Notes: generated from the letters alone by a model not told the origin. Counted from the stretch's first letter, positions 50,390 through 63,802 are shown. The stretch: 64,000 nucleotides of DNA from Selaginella tamariscina (GCA_003024785.1 PUQB01000307.1:186001-250000); one strand, 5' to 3'. Translations and numbers: made by a program.

Positions 50390-51165
50390 ATTTTGGTGGT
50401 TCATATGAGCATGGATTGTACAAACCTACCCACATTCGATCAATTTAATGTTGTAGTTAGTTTCAATTTAAGAGACGGTACTCCCTTCAAATTTAAACAT
50501 GGCCAACATATTAACCAACCCATTTGACCTAGCATTAATATCAATTTAAAAGGTCAAACATGGATATATAATTTGTTTATGATCCTTATAAAACTGTTAT
50601 ATATTGTACTTTATACACCACAAATGATGCAAAAATGTGTGAAACTTTGGAAAAAGCTTTGCAAACTTCTCAAGAATAAAACCTTCCAATATGTCCATTT
50701 GGGGAAATAACAACTTCTTTCATTAGAGCGTAAAAATGCCTATTCCTAGCTATTTGCCATGCATTGTCACTTCCAATACATCACAAAATAAGAACCATCT
50801 AATTCTTAGACACTTTCTCTTTAATCAGCTGATCACATAATTTGCTTAAACTCTTAGCCCAACTTATGTCCTTTTGACAATATTGTTTGTTATGATATCA
50901 ACACTTAAACAAGAAAAAAGCCCCTGTCGCATTCCTAAATGGCATCTCATTTGCTAATTGCATTTAAACATTGAATTAATAGCACAATAAAACACTATTT
51001 GTCATAGTTCTAACTTGGTGTTTGACTACTTAGGTAAAGATTGTGGGATATATGGATAAAAAACTCAAGCATAATTGAGTCATCCGTGACCAGGGCCTCT
51101 CATAAATATCAATTGATTCGGTTCTTTACTTAGTTGACTTAAAGGGAGAAGAAAGGTTGTGATAT
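50390..51165 (+). repeat. Repeat shared with 16340-16985 (copy 2), followed by a gag-like repeat
   Basis: 50390-51000 matches 16340-16985 in direct orientation. 51000-51165 matches the complement of about 20750-20930, including a CCTCTCATAAA and TAGTTGACTTA..GGTTGTGA series, and belongs to the gag start of the old chromovirus family there. Both are decayed. Confidence 0.55.
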
Positions 51166-51239
51166 TTAGTATTAAAGTGGTCTCGGGTTCGATTTTTATC
51201 AAGGATAAATTTTTAATAAAGCTCATGCCACTGAGGTTG

Positions 51240-51800
51240 AAATATATATCCTTGCTTAACTAAACCTTATATCACATAGGATCGCTTTGCCTAACTAAAA
51301 CCCTCGATCACATAGGATCACCTCGCCAAGGGGTCACACAATGTGAGGATCTCCTCTGGGCTGTTTGGGATAATCTCACACTGTGTATCCTTGCCTGACT
51401 AAACCCCTTGATCACACAATGTAGGGATCACCTCGCCAAGGGTCACACAATGTGGGGATCGCTTTTGAGTTATTTGGGATAATCTCACACTGTATATCCT
51501 TGCCTAACTAAACCCCTCGATCGCACAATGTGGGGATCGCCTCTAATCTGTTCGGGATAATCTCACAAGTATCCTTGCTTAACTAAACCTCACACAATGT
51601 GGGAATTGTGTATCCTTGTTTAACTAGACCCACACAATGTGGGATCGCCTCTAAGCTGTTCGGGATCGCCTCTGAGCTGTTTGGATAATTTCACACTGTA
51701 TCCTTGCCTAACTAAACCCTCGATCACATGGGATTGCCTTGGCAAGCGGTCACAGAATGTGGGATTGCCTTGACCTGTTCAAGATAATCTCACACTGTGG
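51240..51800. repeat. Tandem repeat, unit about 100-120 bp
   Basis: The string CTTGCCTAACTAAACCC, CGATCACA, GGGATCGCCTCGCCAAGGGGTCACACAATGTG and TGTTCGGGATAATCTCACACTGT recurs about five or six times with deletions. It runs into the sequence CTGTGGACCTCAGAC at 51795. No coding potential. Confidence 0.8.
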
Positions 51801-52150
51801 ACCTCAGACATTCAGGTACGAAGATATATATTTACTGTATGAACTTTGCAGGATGAAGGCAGAGAGAGAGATTAGCCACGAGGCTAAGTGATGTGATTGA
51901 TTCTAGTATTGGTGTCTTTCCAGTACGTACTTACTACTGTATTTTGTTGCGTTGCGATTTGAATTTAAACCTTAGACTCGATTCATATATTTTTGCACAC
52001 TACACATTCTTTGATTTTCATATTCGGCGACCATTTCATCACCCAACGTGACCTTTTTTCCACACGTACGGAAAGCGGCTAACTGAGGACATACAGTCTG
52101 AGGTAGAAGGTGAATCTCCAAGCTGTTGTGAAGGAGACATTAACACATAC
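51800..52150. other. Unassigned spacer
   Basis: Mixed sequence with no clear gene or repeat. 52030-52120 resembles, by its base composition only, an exon-like stretch, but no family is recognised. Confidence 0.3.
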
Positions 52151-52164
52151 TGTGCATGTGTGTA

Positions 52165-52545
52165 TGTTGGGGGGGGGGGGGGGGGGCGGGGGGGAGGGAC
52201 CGTCATGCACATCATCCCATTCTATGAAACAATTATAAAGCTTTATGTATACTCTCGTATCTGCCCAAAAGCAAAGGAGATGATCCTCTTTGTATGGTTA
52301 TATCATGCATACATGTGTATGTATGTGTGTGTGCAAATTCATGGATATGCATATATATGTATACATGTCCCACAACACACACATATACGCACATAGGCAC
52401 ATGCACGCACATGGTTGATGGAAGTCCTGCACATGAGTTCTTCTTTATTGGAGTCTATCACGAGGTTTACACTCAATTCATGGTTTATTATAAAGTGATG
52501 AACATTTATATTTATTACTAAGTTGACTTATGAAGAACAAATTCC
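52165..52545 (+). repeat. Dispersed microsatellite-rich repeat, copy 2
   Basis: Preceded by a G-run (52169-52197, interrupted once by C and once by A). Contains CATGCACATCATCCCATTC, CAAAAGCAAAGGAGATGATC, TGTATGGTTATATCATGC and ATGGAAGTCCTGCACATGAG, the same blocks as 9200-9770 and, inverted, 58500-58880. Confidence 0.65.
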
Positions 52546-52795
52546 CTCGGTTGTGTACTTAATGTCATATACATATGTATATCCACATCAATATATAATG
52601 CTAAAAAGTTAAGTTTTTTTATTGTGTGGTTCTACATAAGAGTTTATCATCATAATACTATGAACTGTATGAATACACAAAGGTTAATGAAAATTTATCT
52701 GTGTGAGACACTGTTTGCTTATGGGAGAGTATATGTTCATGTGATGTTGTGGGTGTGTGTTAATAGAAGTCTTTGTGTGCACAAGCGAATGAATA

Positions 52796-52832
<37 letters not shown>

Positions 52833-53335
52833 GAAATCCTTATAAGCACAGTTAAATTGCATGTTCACGCGCACGCTTATAAGTAATAATAAAATAATTC
52901 ATACATTATTAATAGTTAAAACGATTCAGTTAATATCACATTGTTCTGCTAATATAAAAGTTAAAAATATGAAATTGCTAAAACAAATTATAATTATTCT
53001 TTTTAATTAGTACATTTTTAATTAAAAACATTTATTATAATGTTTAACGAGTTAACGATAGAGCACGGATTTCCGTTAATTCTTGCGATTTATTGGTATT
53101 TCAAATCAAAATATATTAATTGATAAATTCAAGGAATTATCATTTTCATGGTTAATTTAGCTAGGTTTACTAAACCTTAAACCCTGTGCTCAAAACGTTC
53201 TGCATTTTAAATTTGTGAATTACATCTCTAAGTTATATAACTATAGATTAGATTTAGATTTAGTTCTAGACTTAGATCTGATCATAATAGATCTTAATGT
53301 TCCATAGTGCATTAAAAAAAAATAAAAAAATAAAC

Positions 53336-53379
<44 letters not shown>

Positions 53380-54200
53380 GAGGGTTTTGAAGATTAAGTG
53401 AGGTGGTGAACCTTGGAAACTGCCTGGGGTCTTTGTAAGCGCTCTAGAATCGCTTTTTCTGCCACCACCAAGGTGTCTGTGTGGGTTTTGCAGGTGTAAG
53501 TGTATGATAACAAGTACACAGGAGACCTCTCATATGAATGATTCACACACACACACACACACATCACACATGTACATCTGCATGATCATCTCCTTTACTT
53601 TTGAACAAAAACGATCCACAAGTATAATAAATTTGCTTCATAAAATGGGGTGATGGCACGAATGCTGAATCTCTCTCTATCTATTTATCTATGTATAGAC
53701 ACACACACATAGGGAATGTGTTGGTATAACTAGGTAACGTATCCTGTATCACCTCAGTTAGCCGCTTCTGCAAGTGTGGAAATTTGATTAGGTTCGCCTA
53801 GCACCACTGAAGATGAAAATAAAAAAATGTGTGCAGCGTGCAGAGATATATAAATCGAGTTTTAATTTAGGTTTAAATTCGAATAGGAATGCAAGAAAAA
53901 TATTAGTAAGTATATACATCACATCACTGCGCTTCGCAGCTAATCTAGTCCTCTCCGCCTTCATCCTGCACGTAAACTTGTCATTCTCTCTCAAAGTTCA
54001 TACAATAGACATGTCCGATCGAGGTCCACAATGTGAGATTATCCCCAACAGCTGCATGATCAAGGTGTTTTTCCTTGTACGAGTCCTCACCACATATACA
54101 TGTATCTTGGATATATGTACATGTATTTTGTCCTCTATTTATACTTCATATGGTAGTATAACCATCCACATCTATATACATATACTGTGTAGAGTAAGGA
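52546..54200. other. Intergenic region with microsatellites and a partial inverted repeat copy
   Basis: TG tract at 52799-52828, TA/CA tract at 53338-53380 and CA tract at 53543-53560. 53565-53670 is a partial reverse-complement copy of the dispersed repeat (ATCATCTCCTTTACTTTTGA, GATCCACAAGTATA). The remainder is AT-rich. A 131-codon plus frame at 53813 has no recognised domain. Confidence 0.5.
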
Positions 54201-54707
54201 GTGTTTAATATATAACAAACCTTAGTGCAGAATACATACTTATGTAACCTATAAAATTAGAGTGAGTTTACGCCATCCATAATAAGAAACTTAAACGTTA
54301 TTGTTATTACAAACTTCAGGCACAAAAACACAATGTGTGTAGTATGCTTCGGTACAGCTATAGCTATGTACTGTGCGTGAGGGTATTATAGATGTGATAT
54401 ATTATATATCAACTGTTCTCTCTCTGTGGCTAGTAATACACACTCAGTACATAACGGATAGAACCTTGGAGGGGTTCAAAATACACATAAAAATACACGC
54501 ACTCACACACACACGCTAAATCCATGTATGTATGCAAATAAGTGGAGTCCGAACTGAATGTCCTTGCTGCATGCCTTGAGTAGATGCAGGCCACACACAC
54601 AGAGGTACACCAAGCCACACAGGCACAGCCTTAAAACAGGCAGGGTTTATATACACAAACAAAGAAAAACATTACAAGTTTCACAAGTTGTTAACAGTCC
54701 TACGCAC

Positions 54708-56462
54708 CTAAATCTCTATCTTATAGACAGCTCTACCACCGCGGTATCCTGAATCCCAATTTATATCCACGCGTTCCGCTCGGATAGGACATATTTCATA
54801 AGCTAATTTCTGGCCCTCAATGTCCACAACCATGCACCTCGGACGGGATCCACTTTCAGGATCAAAGATTATGACATGCCGTTGGGGAATGCTAATGCAA
54901 TGTGTGTCAATGACATCTGTCTTTGATATTTCCAGATGATATACACGACGGTTGCGGATGATGAATCCACCCACCTTCATTAAAATAAATTACCATAAGT
55001 CCCTATGTGTGAATATTTACAAACGACTTGCCTGAGCCGTCATGGGCGATCCGGGCCAAGGGCCACGAGGAATGTACGTACTTGGGTTCTGCATGTTCAC
55101 ATCTCACACATGAATACGTGTATACGCATGGCTGAGTTCATATATATGTGTTTTACCTGAGTGAATTGCAGGGCGTAAAACAATTCGGGAGTGAACTTGT
55201 CACCTTTAAGCATAAAGGAGCCTACCCACATAGTTTCATCCGCCACGAGAATGCATAGCAATTCAGGAAAAGTTCGTCCAACATGTTCCACACGGATCAC
55301 GTCGGCTATAGTCAGCGGCCTTTCGCTCTGTAAGATAAAGAGGGTAAGACAAGTTTTGCACAGAGCTAAAAGAGAGTGAAAGAAAGAGTATAAGTCGTGA
55401 CTTCAGGTCTTACTGTTTGTTTGTAGGAAGTGCACTGCAGTTGATTCGCTGTCAAATCCATAGTACACAAGGTATGATCAGCTGTAACAGCAACAAAGTA
55501 TCCAGAGAGTATCCGCATGAGGTTGCAAGTTGTGGTCAAGCTATGGATTACAGTTGTCCCTACATGTCGGAAATCTCTATAGCAAAGTAAACTGGCGTCC
55601 CAAGGGTCATAAAACACCTGTAGAAAAAAGCTTTTCAATACAATACGTGTGTGTGCGCTTGTGTGTTTTACCTGGAAATTATCAACAACCATTCCTGTAG
55701 AGTGTGGTTCAGGCCAAGATAGAGGCAGATCTGGAATGACGACCCGAAAGTTCGATAAGTCCACAAGAGAGGAACGAACGAGCTGTTTGCGACGTTTGAT
55801 AAAAACGGTCTTCGCAGTCGCAGCAAAGCTGGGCTCAATCTGACGCTGAAAGTAAAACCATTTCCCAGACGCTCCAACAAAACGTGTTATTATATGTGTA
55901 TCCTCATTCGTCTGGATTTCTGGGGGTAAAGCAACACGGAAGCTCGGTTCGACTTCCTCTCCAGGAACACCAGCAATGATATTAATATACCCACGCTGGT
56001 CCTCGTAAACATAAGCATCACTGTATAAGACTATGCTCTGTTAGATATACTTCTCTCTTTCTTACACACAAATACACACACACACACCTGCGAGTTGGGG
56101 CATTGTGCCAACGTTCCTCGAGGTTAGCACGGAGTTCTGAACCACCTGAGCTTCCTTCAATGTTAATGAATTGAGCACCCTGCGCAATGATCTGTAATGC
56201 AAGACCACGTTAAAACGAAACCGTGTGTATAGAGGGACGTGAACAATATCACATACAAAGAATGCTTACCTTTTCAACTTGTTCAGAAAGTAGCTCGTCT
56301 ATTTCATTCTGAAAGAAATTAATATTTAGTATTAGTCAAGTGACCAAGATAGAAATAGCACTATATTGTGTTCTGTGTATGTGGTGTGTGGGCGTGAGTG
56401 TGAGAGAGAGGGGTAGTTTACGATTTTACCTGTAAGAGTCGAATGTCGGCCATCAGATTCAT
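54708..56462 (-). CDS. Conserved-looking multi-exon gene of unknown function
   Basis: Eight coding exons read without interruption. The first begins at ATG 56462 (MNLMADIRLLQ). It is followed by NEIDELLSEQVEK (about 56313-56272), IIAQGAQFINIEGSSGGSEL (about 56210-56091), and a large exon about 56023-55674 (DAYVYEDQRGYINIIAGVPG, KWFYFQRQIEPSF, VVIPDLPLSWPEPH). Then come 55618-55414 (VFYDPWDASLLCYRDF, ADHTLCTMDLTANQLQC), 55328-55159 (RPLTIADVIRVEHVGRTFPE), 55095-55033 (STYIPRGPWPGSPMTAQ), and 54974-54708 ending VYKIEI. The intron after the TAQ exon has a GC donor (GCAAGT). About 430 residues with no signal peptide or membrane segment; the beta-rich body with a short N-terminal coiled-coil-like segment is all that can be said. 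A 5' exon at 57277-57210 may be UTR, as its phase does not fit. A broken duplicate lies at 59577-61245. Confidence 0.75.
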
Positions 56463-56559
56463 TGCCTGTATTAGAATTCAAAAACCAGTTTATTGTTTGC
56501 AAATAATTTGTATATTATGAACCATATTACATGTTTTACGTGAAACGAGTGTGGATTCA

Positions 56560-57165
56560 CGCAGAAAGATGGAAGGATTTCCATGGAATTCCATGATCCT
56601 AAGTGCAAATTCATAACAAAACGCAAGTTTTCTATGGAAAACTAAAGGAAAATACAAGCAGGTATACGGTGCGTTAAATTCATAAAAGAGCTCCACGAAC
56701 AACACAGACTATGGAAGATTTCCATGGATATCGTGATCTAGCTGCAAATTCATAACAAAATGGAAAACTAAGAGAGAATACAAGCAGGTGGGTTGAATTC
56801 ATAAAAGAGCTCCACGAACAACACAGAAATATGGAAGATTTCCATGGCATATCATGATCTAGCTGCAAATTCATAACGAAATGGAAACCTAAGAGAGAAT
56901 ACAAGCAGGTGGGTTGAATTCATAACAGAGCTCCATGAAAAAACAGATTTCTATGGCATATCATGATCTAGCTGCAAATTCATAACAAAATGGAAAATAG
57001 AGAGAATACAAGCAGGTGGGTTGAATTCATAACAAGAGCTCCACGAAAAAAACACAGAAATATGGAAGATTTCCATGGCGTATCATGATGTAGCTGCAAA
57101 TTCATAACAACTAAGGGAAATACAAGCAGGTGGATTGAATTCATAAAACGAAAAACACAGATTTT
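56560..57165. repeat. Intronic tandem repeat, unit about 110-120 bp, five to six copies
   Basis: The unit TATGGAAGATTTCCATGG, ATCATGATCTAGCTGCAAATTC, ATAACAAAATGGAAA, AATACAAGCAGGTGGG and TTGAATTCATAA..GAGCTCCACGAA is repeated from 56560 to 57165 in the first intron of the unknown-function gene. Copies differ by small deletions. Confidence 0.9.
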
Positions 57166-57277
57166 TGTATGAAATGTGCAAAGTATAGAAGGAAAAAATA
57201 GATACTTACTTCACTGGATAATTCCCTGTCACTCTTCCATTGCGAGGAGACGAAGGAACCCTACTCCTATACTCCAT

Positions 57278-58200
57278 TCGATCACGCGGGAAAAAAAATT
57301 TAAAAGTATATTCTTTGATATCTCTTTCATTTTATTAAACAACTGAAGGGGAGAGGGTTCAACGGTTAAACCGTATATTCTACGAAAATATATATACTAA
57401 TATAGGATAATCCAGGTGATTTTATTAATTAATTTTGCGATTAAATAGTTTTATTTTAAATACTTTATTAAATCAAATGAATCTATAAACACACACATGT
57501 GCTTATACCAAAAGATTGAAAAAACATTAAAATGTCATTACTGTAACATTTTTAAAACTACGTTAAGAAATTAAAAAAGAAGATGAATGTATAATTTTAA
57601 TTTAGATATATATTTGTTCTTTTGTTTATGTTTCATTCTTATATATGAGATAACACTGAATGTATATAATTAATTAATTTTTTTTTAATTTTAAAAATTT
57701 TCGTTAACAATTCAATCGACATATATAAGTCCAAATTGTAACCAAGTCAAACACAGTCCCTATGCATATATAACACGTATGCCTTCCGCTCTCTCTCTCT
57801 CTCTCTTCTCACATGCACACACACGCGCGCGCGTGTCCAAGAGAATGCTCTCCTCTCTTACACACACATGGACTTTCATTAACACCTACAAAACACACGT
57901 GGTCACACACACACGCACAGTTTTCTGTTTCTCTTCTCAAATGTACTTGAACTTTCATCAACATGCATGTACATACCCATCAATTTTTTTTTTAACAATT
58001 ACATATACAAACTCATAATAGCTTTCAAGAACACATGTTCACACTTTTCATACACAAATTATTTATTGTAGCTAAATTCACCTGTACAGTTTCTCAAATA
58101 CACAAGCTTTATTTAGCACACACATCATTCTTTCTCACCACCACAAGGATTCCAACACATACACGGTATCCATTAGCTTGTGCATACAAAGACTTCTATT
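57278..58200. other. Intergenic region upstream of the unknown-function gene
   Basis: AT-rich, then a CT/CA microsatellite stretch from 57785 to 57930. Probably includes the promoter of the gene starting near 57277. No genes seen. Confidence 0.4.
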
Positions 58201-58420
58201 AACACACACCCACAACGTCTTATGCACATATACAGCCATAGATTGTCAATAGCCTGTGTAGAAAAGAACAGTAATAAAAAACATAACCCTTTAGTGTCTG
58301 CATACATATACGTAGATGTTTCCCATACAGATGAGGAAATTTGTTCGTAGTAAATATAACTGTAACTAGAAATCTTCGTGTCTTTTTAATGAAACATGGA
58401 CTTGAATGTGCGTGCGTGTG

Positions 58421-58471
<51 letters not shown>

Positions 58472-58900
58472 CTTCATGCACATGAACTGCATTTAAAGAA
58501 TCCCTTGAAGAAAACCTCATGTGTAGGACTTTCATCAACCATGTGTGTGTAAGTGTTGTAGGTTTAAGTATGCATTAGAAAGTATACCAATACCTTTGCA
58601 AAAGTTACTTGAACCTGTCATATGGTGTGATTGAGTGTTAGTATACACGCATATATACATACATACATAAATTGTCATGGTTCATGGGTATACATGTGCG
58701 TAAAACCTACATAGCATACGAATGATTCGCGCGCACACACAGACACACGTATGGCATTTGCACAACACATGTATGCATGGTATGACCATACAAAGAGGAC
58801 CATCTCCTTTGCTTATGAGCACACAGATAGAAAGATGATCCACAAGTATACATAAAGCTTGATAATTGTTTTATGGGATGGGATGTGCATGAATGATCGT
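58200..58900 (-). repeat. Dispersed microsatellite-rich repeat, inverted copy
   Basis: Contains the complements of the blocks seen at 9200-9770 and 52165-52545: CATGTGTAGGACTTTCATCAACCATGTG, TGCATGGTATGACCATACA, GGACCATCTCCTTTGCTT and GATCCACAAGTATACATAAAGCTT. A TG/GA tract sits at 58410-58470. Confidence 0.65.
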
Positions 58901-59139
58901 AATTGTGGTGAGTTTAGGGATTGCAAATGAATGTGTGTAAAACATGTTTGTGTGTGCATGTGTATATGCATTACCTATGTATATGTGTAGACATGTATAT
59001 ATTATAGAAGTGTTCTGTCAACATTAACACTAGCTCATGCACAGTGGTATGTGTTTGTATGAGATAATACTCTTGGTTCTCTTTCTCTCTATATGTAATG
59101 TGTGTGTACAAATTTCTTATATACCCCTAAAATTTGTCA

Positions 59140-59419
59140 TACCTTCACAACTTAAATAGAGTGAGTATATGCTTTAAATAAGGTTTAATGTATTATGCGT
59201 ATCCATAGTAAGAAACTTAGACATTATTGTTATTATGAACTACAGGCACAAAAACATAATATGTGTAATATGTTTCTGTACAGTATGCACACACACATGT
59301 AGCCAAAGAGAGAACCGTTGAGTATTATCTCAAACTATGTATTATATCGTATCTATAATACCCCCATTCACACACACACGCGTAAGTATATTGGAGGGAT
59401 CCAAAATACAGACAAAAGT

Positions 59420-59472
<53 letters not shown>

Positions 59473-61245
59473 GTAAGTGATGGAGTCCGAACTGAAAGTA
59501 CACACACGTACACACAGGAACAGCCTTAAAACATGTACGGGTTTATATACATAACGAAAAACATTACAAGTTAACCTAAATCTTTATCTTATAGACCTCC
59601 GTGTACCCTGAATCCCGGTTTACATCAGGATGTGTGTCAAAAGGTAATGTATGGCCCGTAATGGCTACAATCAGGAACCTCGGATCGCATCTCATTGCAA
59701 GATCATGGACTATGACATGACGTTGGGAAGATTAATGCATTCTCTGTCAATGGCATCTGTCTTTGATATTTCTAGATGATATAAACGATTCTTGCATCCC
59801 CCCACCTAGTGCTTATGTGTGTATATATTTACAAACAACTTGCCTGATGAGTCGTCATGCGCACTGAGTACGTTTGTGTTACACCAAATGATCTGCTCGG
59901 AAGGCGCAGCAGGAATGTACGTACTTGAGTTCTACATGTTCACATATCACACATGAATACGTGTATACACACACGCCGAGTGAGTGGCAGGTTGTAAAAC
60001 AACTTGGGAGTGAACTTGTCACCTTTTAAGTGTAAGGGTGCCTTCATTTATAATTGCATCCGGCAAGAGAATGCATAGCAGTTTAATAAGAGTTTGCCCA
60101 GGTATAGTCAGCAGCCATCCGCTCTGTAATATAAAGAGGGTAAGACATGTTTTGCACAGAGCTAAGAGAGAGTGCGAGAAAGAGTACAAATCATGACTTC
60201 AGGTCTTACTGTTTATTTGTAGGAAGTGCACTGCAGTTGATTCGCTGTCAAATCCATAGTACACAAGGTATGATCAGCTGTAACAAAGTATCCAGAGAGT
60301 ATCCGCATGAGGGTTGCAAGTTGTGGTGAGGCGATTACAGTTCTCCCTACATGTCGGAAATTTCTATAGCTAAGTATACTGGCGTACCTGTAGAAAAAAC
60401 TTCTCAATATCTATACGTGTGTGTTTTACCTGGAAATTCTTAACAACCATTCCTGTAGGCAGATCTGGAATGACAACCCGGAAGTTCGATAGAGGAACGA
60501 ACGAGCTGTTTGCGACGTTTGATAAAAACGTGGATGTGGAACTCGGTATTCAGCCACAGCACCTGGAAACTGTAGGTGAGAGAAGCGTGGTTTCCCTTGG
60601 TGGTGGCAGAAAAACCGAGGACGTGTATCTCCACTAGCAAATCTGGGCTCAATCTGACGTTGAAAATAAAACCATTTCTCGGATGCTCCCGCAAAATGTG
60701 TTGTTATATGTGTCTGTGTTTCTGGGGGTAAAGCAACACGGAAGCTTGGCTCGACTTCCTCTCTATGAACACCAGCAATGATATTAATATACCCACGCTC
60801 GTCCTCGTAAACATAAGCATCACTGTATAAGGCTGTGGTCTGCTAGATGTACTTCTCTCTCTCATACACACACGCACACACACCTGCGAGCTGCGAGCTG
60901 CGAGCACGGAGTTCTAATCGATGTGAGCTTCCTTCAATGTTAATGATTCGAGCACCCTGCTCAATGGTCTGTAAATTAAATGCAAGACCACATTAAAACG
61001 AAAACGTGTGCATAGAGAGGGATGTGAGCAATATCACATACAAGTACAGTGAGAATATGTCGACTTGCTTACCTTTTCAACTTGTTCAGTAAGTAGCTGG
61101 TCCATTTCATTCTGAAAACAATAGTATTAGTTAAGTGAACAGGTAGAAATAGCACTATACTGTGTATGTGGCATGTGTGCGTGAGAGAGAGGGCTGATAT
61201 ATAAAATTGATTTTGTCTGTAAGGATCGAAGGTCGGCCATGAGCT
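59140..61245 (-). pseudogene. Broken duplicate of the unknown-function gene at 54708-56462
   Basis: Downstream flank and gene are both duplicated: 59150-59290 corresponds to 54250-54350 (ATAGTAAGAAACTTAGACATTATTG). The gene copy runs from the last exon at about 59577-59800 through 60230-60400 (RILSGYF, ADHTLCTMDLTANQ) and 60440-60830 to the small exons at about 61070-61112 (NEMDQLLTEQVEK) and 61225-61245. Deletions remove the DPWD region and the IRVEHVG segment, and several frameshifts are present. An insert of about 110 bp of unrelated sequence lies at 60530-60645, between the parts equivalent to FIKRR and the SPAL region. Not functional as the original protein. Confidence 0.82.
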
Positions 61246-61309
61246 ATGTCAGAATGAAAACCCAGTTTATTTTTTTTTTTTTATTATTTGTAAGTAATTT
61301 GTATATTAA

Positions 61310-63800
61310 GACACCAAACGGTCGTAGGAACTTTGCAGGCTAGATTCAGGTGGTTTCGGTGGATTGTCCATGTCCAATCCCGAGGTTGCGACTTGGAAGC
61401 CCGGTCGTTGCCTCAGGTTATGTAGGTGTTATGATGTGTTGGCCTTGACCTGGATGCCGTGAGGGTCCGTGTACCGGTGGTTTGGAGTTGCGTTGTAGAG
61501 GGCAAACCCGTTGGGGAGGAAGAGAGAGATGGCCCTCCTAGGGTTTGGCTCTAGCTAGAATAGAGGAAGGGTATATGTATTACAGCTGAAATTATAATGT
61601 GGCCAAGTGGCCGCTGGACACGACCCCTATCTAGCCCATAAACAAGACGTGAGAGAAGATGAATTAGAAGGACCTCTATCCACTGTTTGATTACTTGTTT
61701 ATATATAATGGATTGGGAAGTACTTGGTTGTACTCATTGGGTGGGTGTGTCCTTGGAAAGACTGGGTACATGTAACTATCTTAACGTGCTATCTTTTACA
61801 TCTTGGTAATTAATCCGGACAATCGGATTCAGGTTGCTGTCAACTTTGCTTATCACATGTCCTGATTTGTCAGCGTTGTCTAATAGTGGTTAACATCCTT
61901 TTAGCTATTGTCTCATGGTTGCCCTTTATCAGTACACCACTCGAGTCTTGCCATTGTTTATACGCTCTGCTGGTCCGTCTTTACATGCGGTCGCATAACC
62001 ATCAACCAGATGCTCGGACTTACACACTGACATGTCCTTGAGCCATGTCTTTAGTGTCCTTGGCTTACCTTGTAGTGCTTGTGGTACATGGCAGTCTCCT
62101 TCTCAATTGCTTCCAACTTGATCTCTAGTGCAGCTGTCGTTGCATCTTTGAGCTCAGTGGTCCTTTATAACTTGGCTGCAATTCCCTTGTCCTATTCTTG
62201 GCCTTGCACCATATGTCTCATTGATCCGTTCTTGTGCTAGTTGTAGCTCTTCCTCCTTAATGGCCTTTCTAGCTCTTGTACTGTGGCCAACACTTGGCTT
62301 ACCTTGACCTCGGCTGCCCATACTCGCTCCATGTTGTCATCCTATTGAGGTAGAATCACCATGGCCCCATCATTTGATGTGGTCCCCTTGTCTTGGGCCG
62401 TGAGTTGTGCCTTGACCCTTTTTACTTCTCACTATTGTGCCTTGAGCTAGTCATTATGTTGGTGTAGTTTTTTGCTATGGCTATCAATTCGTAGGCATCC
62501 TTGAGTTCTGCGTCCTTTCATTAGAACTCGCGATGTTCTCCTAGCCTTGTTGGGCCTTCTCAGCTACTGCATACTCACGGTCGCACTAGAGCTGTTTGCG
62601 GATGCACTAGAATTGTTTGAGGCTACCCTAAAGATCTTCATGCTTTTCTTGGAGCTCGTCAAGTGCAGTAGTTATGGAGGTGCAGGTTTGTTGGATGGAT
62701 GCTAGTTCTTTCTTCACCTTCTCCCACTATTGAACACCCTAGAGTGTGCTATATTGCCTGGCGTTCCTTTGAACGATCTAGTATTGGCTTGTGAGGCTCT
62801 TCATGATGGCGTTGTGCTCCTCAGCTATTCCCTTGAGATCCAATTTGTGCCATGCCTTTTCCAATTCGACTAAAGAGATTTGTGAGATCATCATGTAGTC
62901 CAAATGCCCAATGCTCGTTTGTGTGGAAGTGGTGGTACGCATCTAACAAATGCACCTCCGATTCTTCTCCTTTTGGTTTTGGCTTACCTACTGGCGATTG
63001 TGGCAACTGTCTGGTGTGTTCAATTGATTCCTACTGTACTTGTGGTGGGCTAATCGGGTATTGTGATGGGAACTGTCAGGATTGATTGTGTTGCTAGGGA
63101 CCTCTTCTCCTCTTGTGGATTTTGAACCTTGGCTGCTTTGATTCTAGAGATTCTTCGTCTCATCCCCTTTTTCAAGATGACTCCGTGGCCTCCAATTGTT
63201 TTCCTTTGTCCATTTGGCTTGCCTCGAATTGCTCCCCCTCTCCTCAGTGTCTTGTGGTGTTGGTTCAAAGTGGCGTCAGTATGGGGGTTGGAACTCGACT
63301 AAGCAACTAGGTGATCACGACGTTGATGTGTTCATTTGTTGAAAGTCTTTGCTTGCTTCCACTTCGATGCTGCAAGTTAGCGCCAGAATCATGTAGTGTT
63401 TGAGGTAGTCTACTAGGTCCACTTCGATCTCTTTCATGTGTAGCATAAGGCATTCACCAACCATGTGGCGATCCTCCTCTCAATTTTTTTTGTAAACATA
63501 AAGGTAACTAGTGCAAGGAACTCATCTACCTATTTTCCTTCTTGTAGGCTAAACCTGGACATGAAGTCTTCTCCTTATTGTTAGGAACCATTGGTACGTG
63601 AGTTCCATAAGACCGTCCAATGGCATCTCACCCTCTAGTAGCTTGAAGACCAATGCTAGGTCGTCAATCTTCACATAATACAACGTGCTTCCCCGTAGGC
63701 TAAATTGATTCTGGATCGCTTGGACTTTTTGGTCTCCAGCTAGCAGATTGTATAAAGCATCTTGCTAGCTTTGCGAACACCAATTCTTCCACATGTTCCC
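61310..63800 (-). pseudogene. Decayed gag-like, coiled-coil-rich retrotransposon sequence
   Basis: On the minus strand 63780-63350 reads gag-like (LLAGDQKVQAIQNQFSLRG, KLLEGEMPLDGLMELTYQWF), 63268-62821 is basic and then ends in a GLHDDLTNLFSRIG phrase, and 62740-62000 gives a coiled coil (WEKVKKELASIQQTC, TALDELQEKHED) with CAG-to-TAG stops. 61310-61900 may hold an LTR or flank. The family was not determined. No functional frame remains. Confidence 0.55.
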
Positions 63801-63802
63801 AT

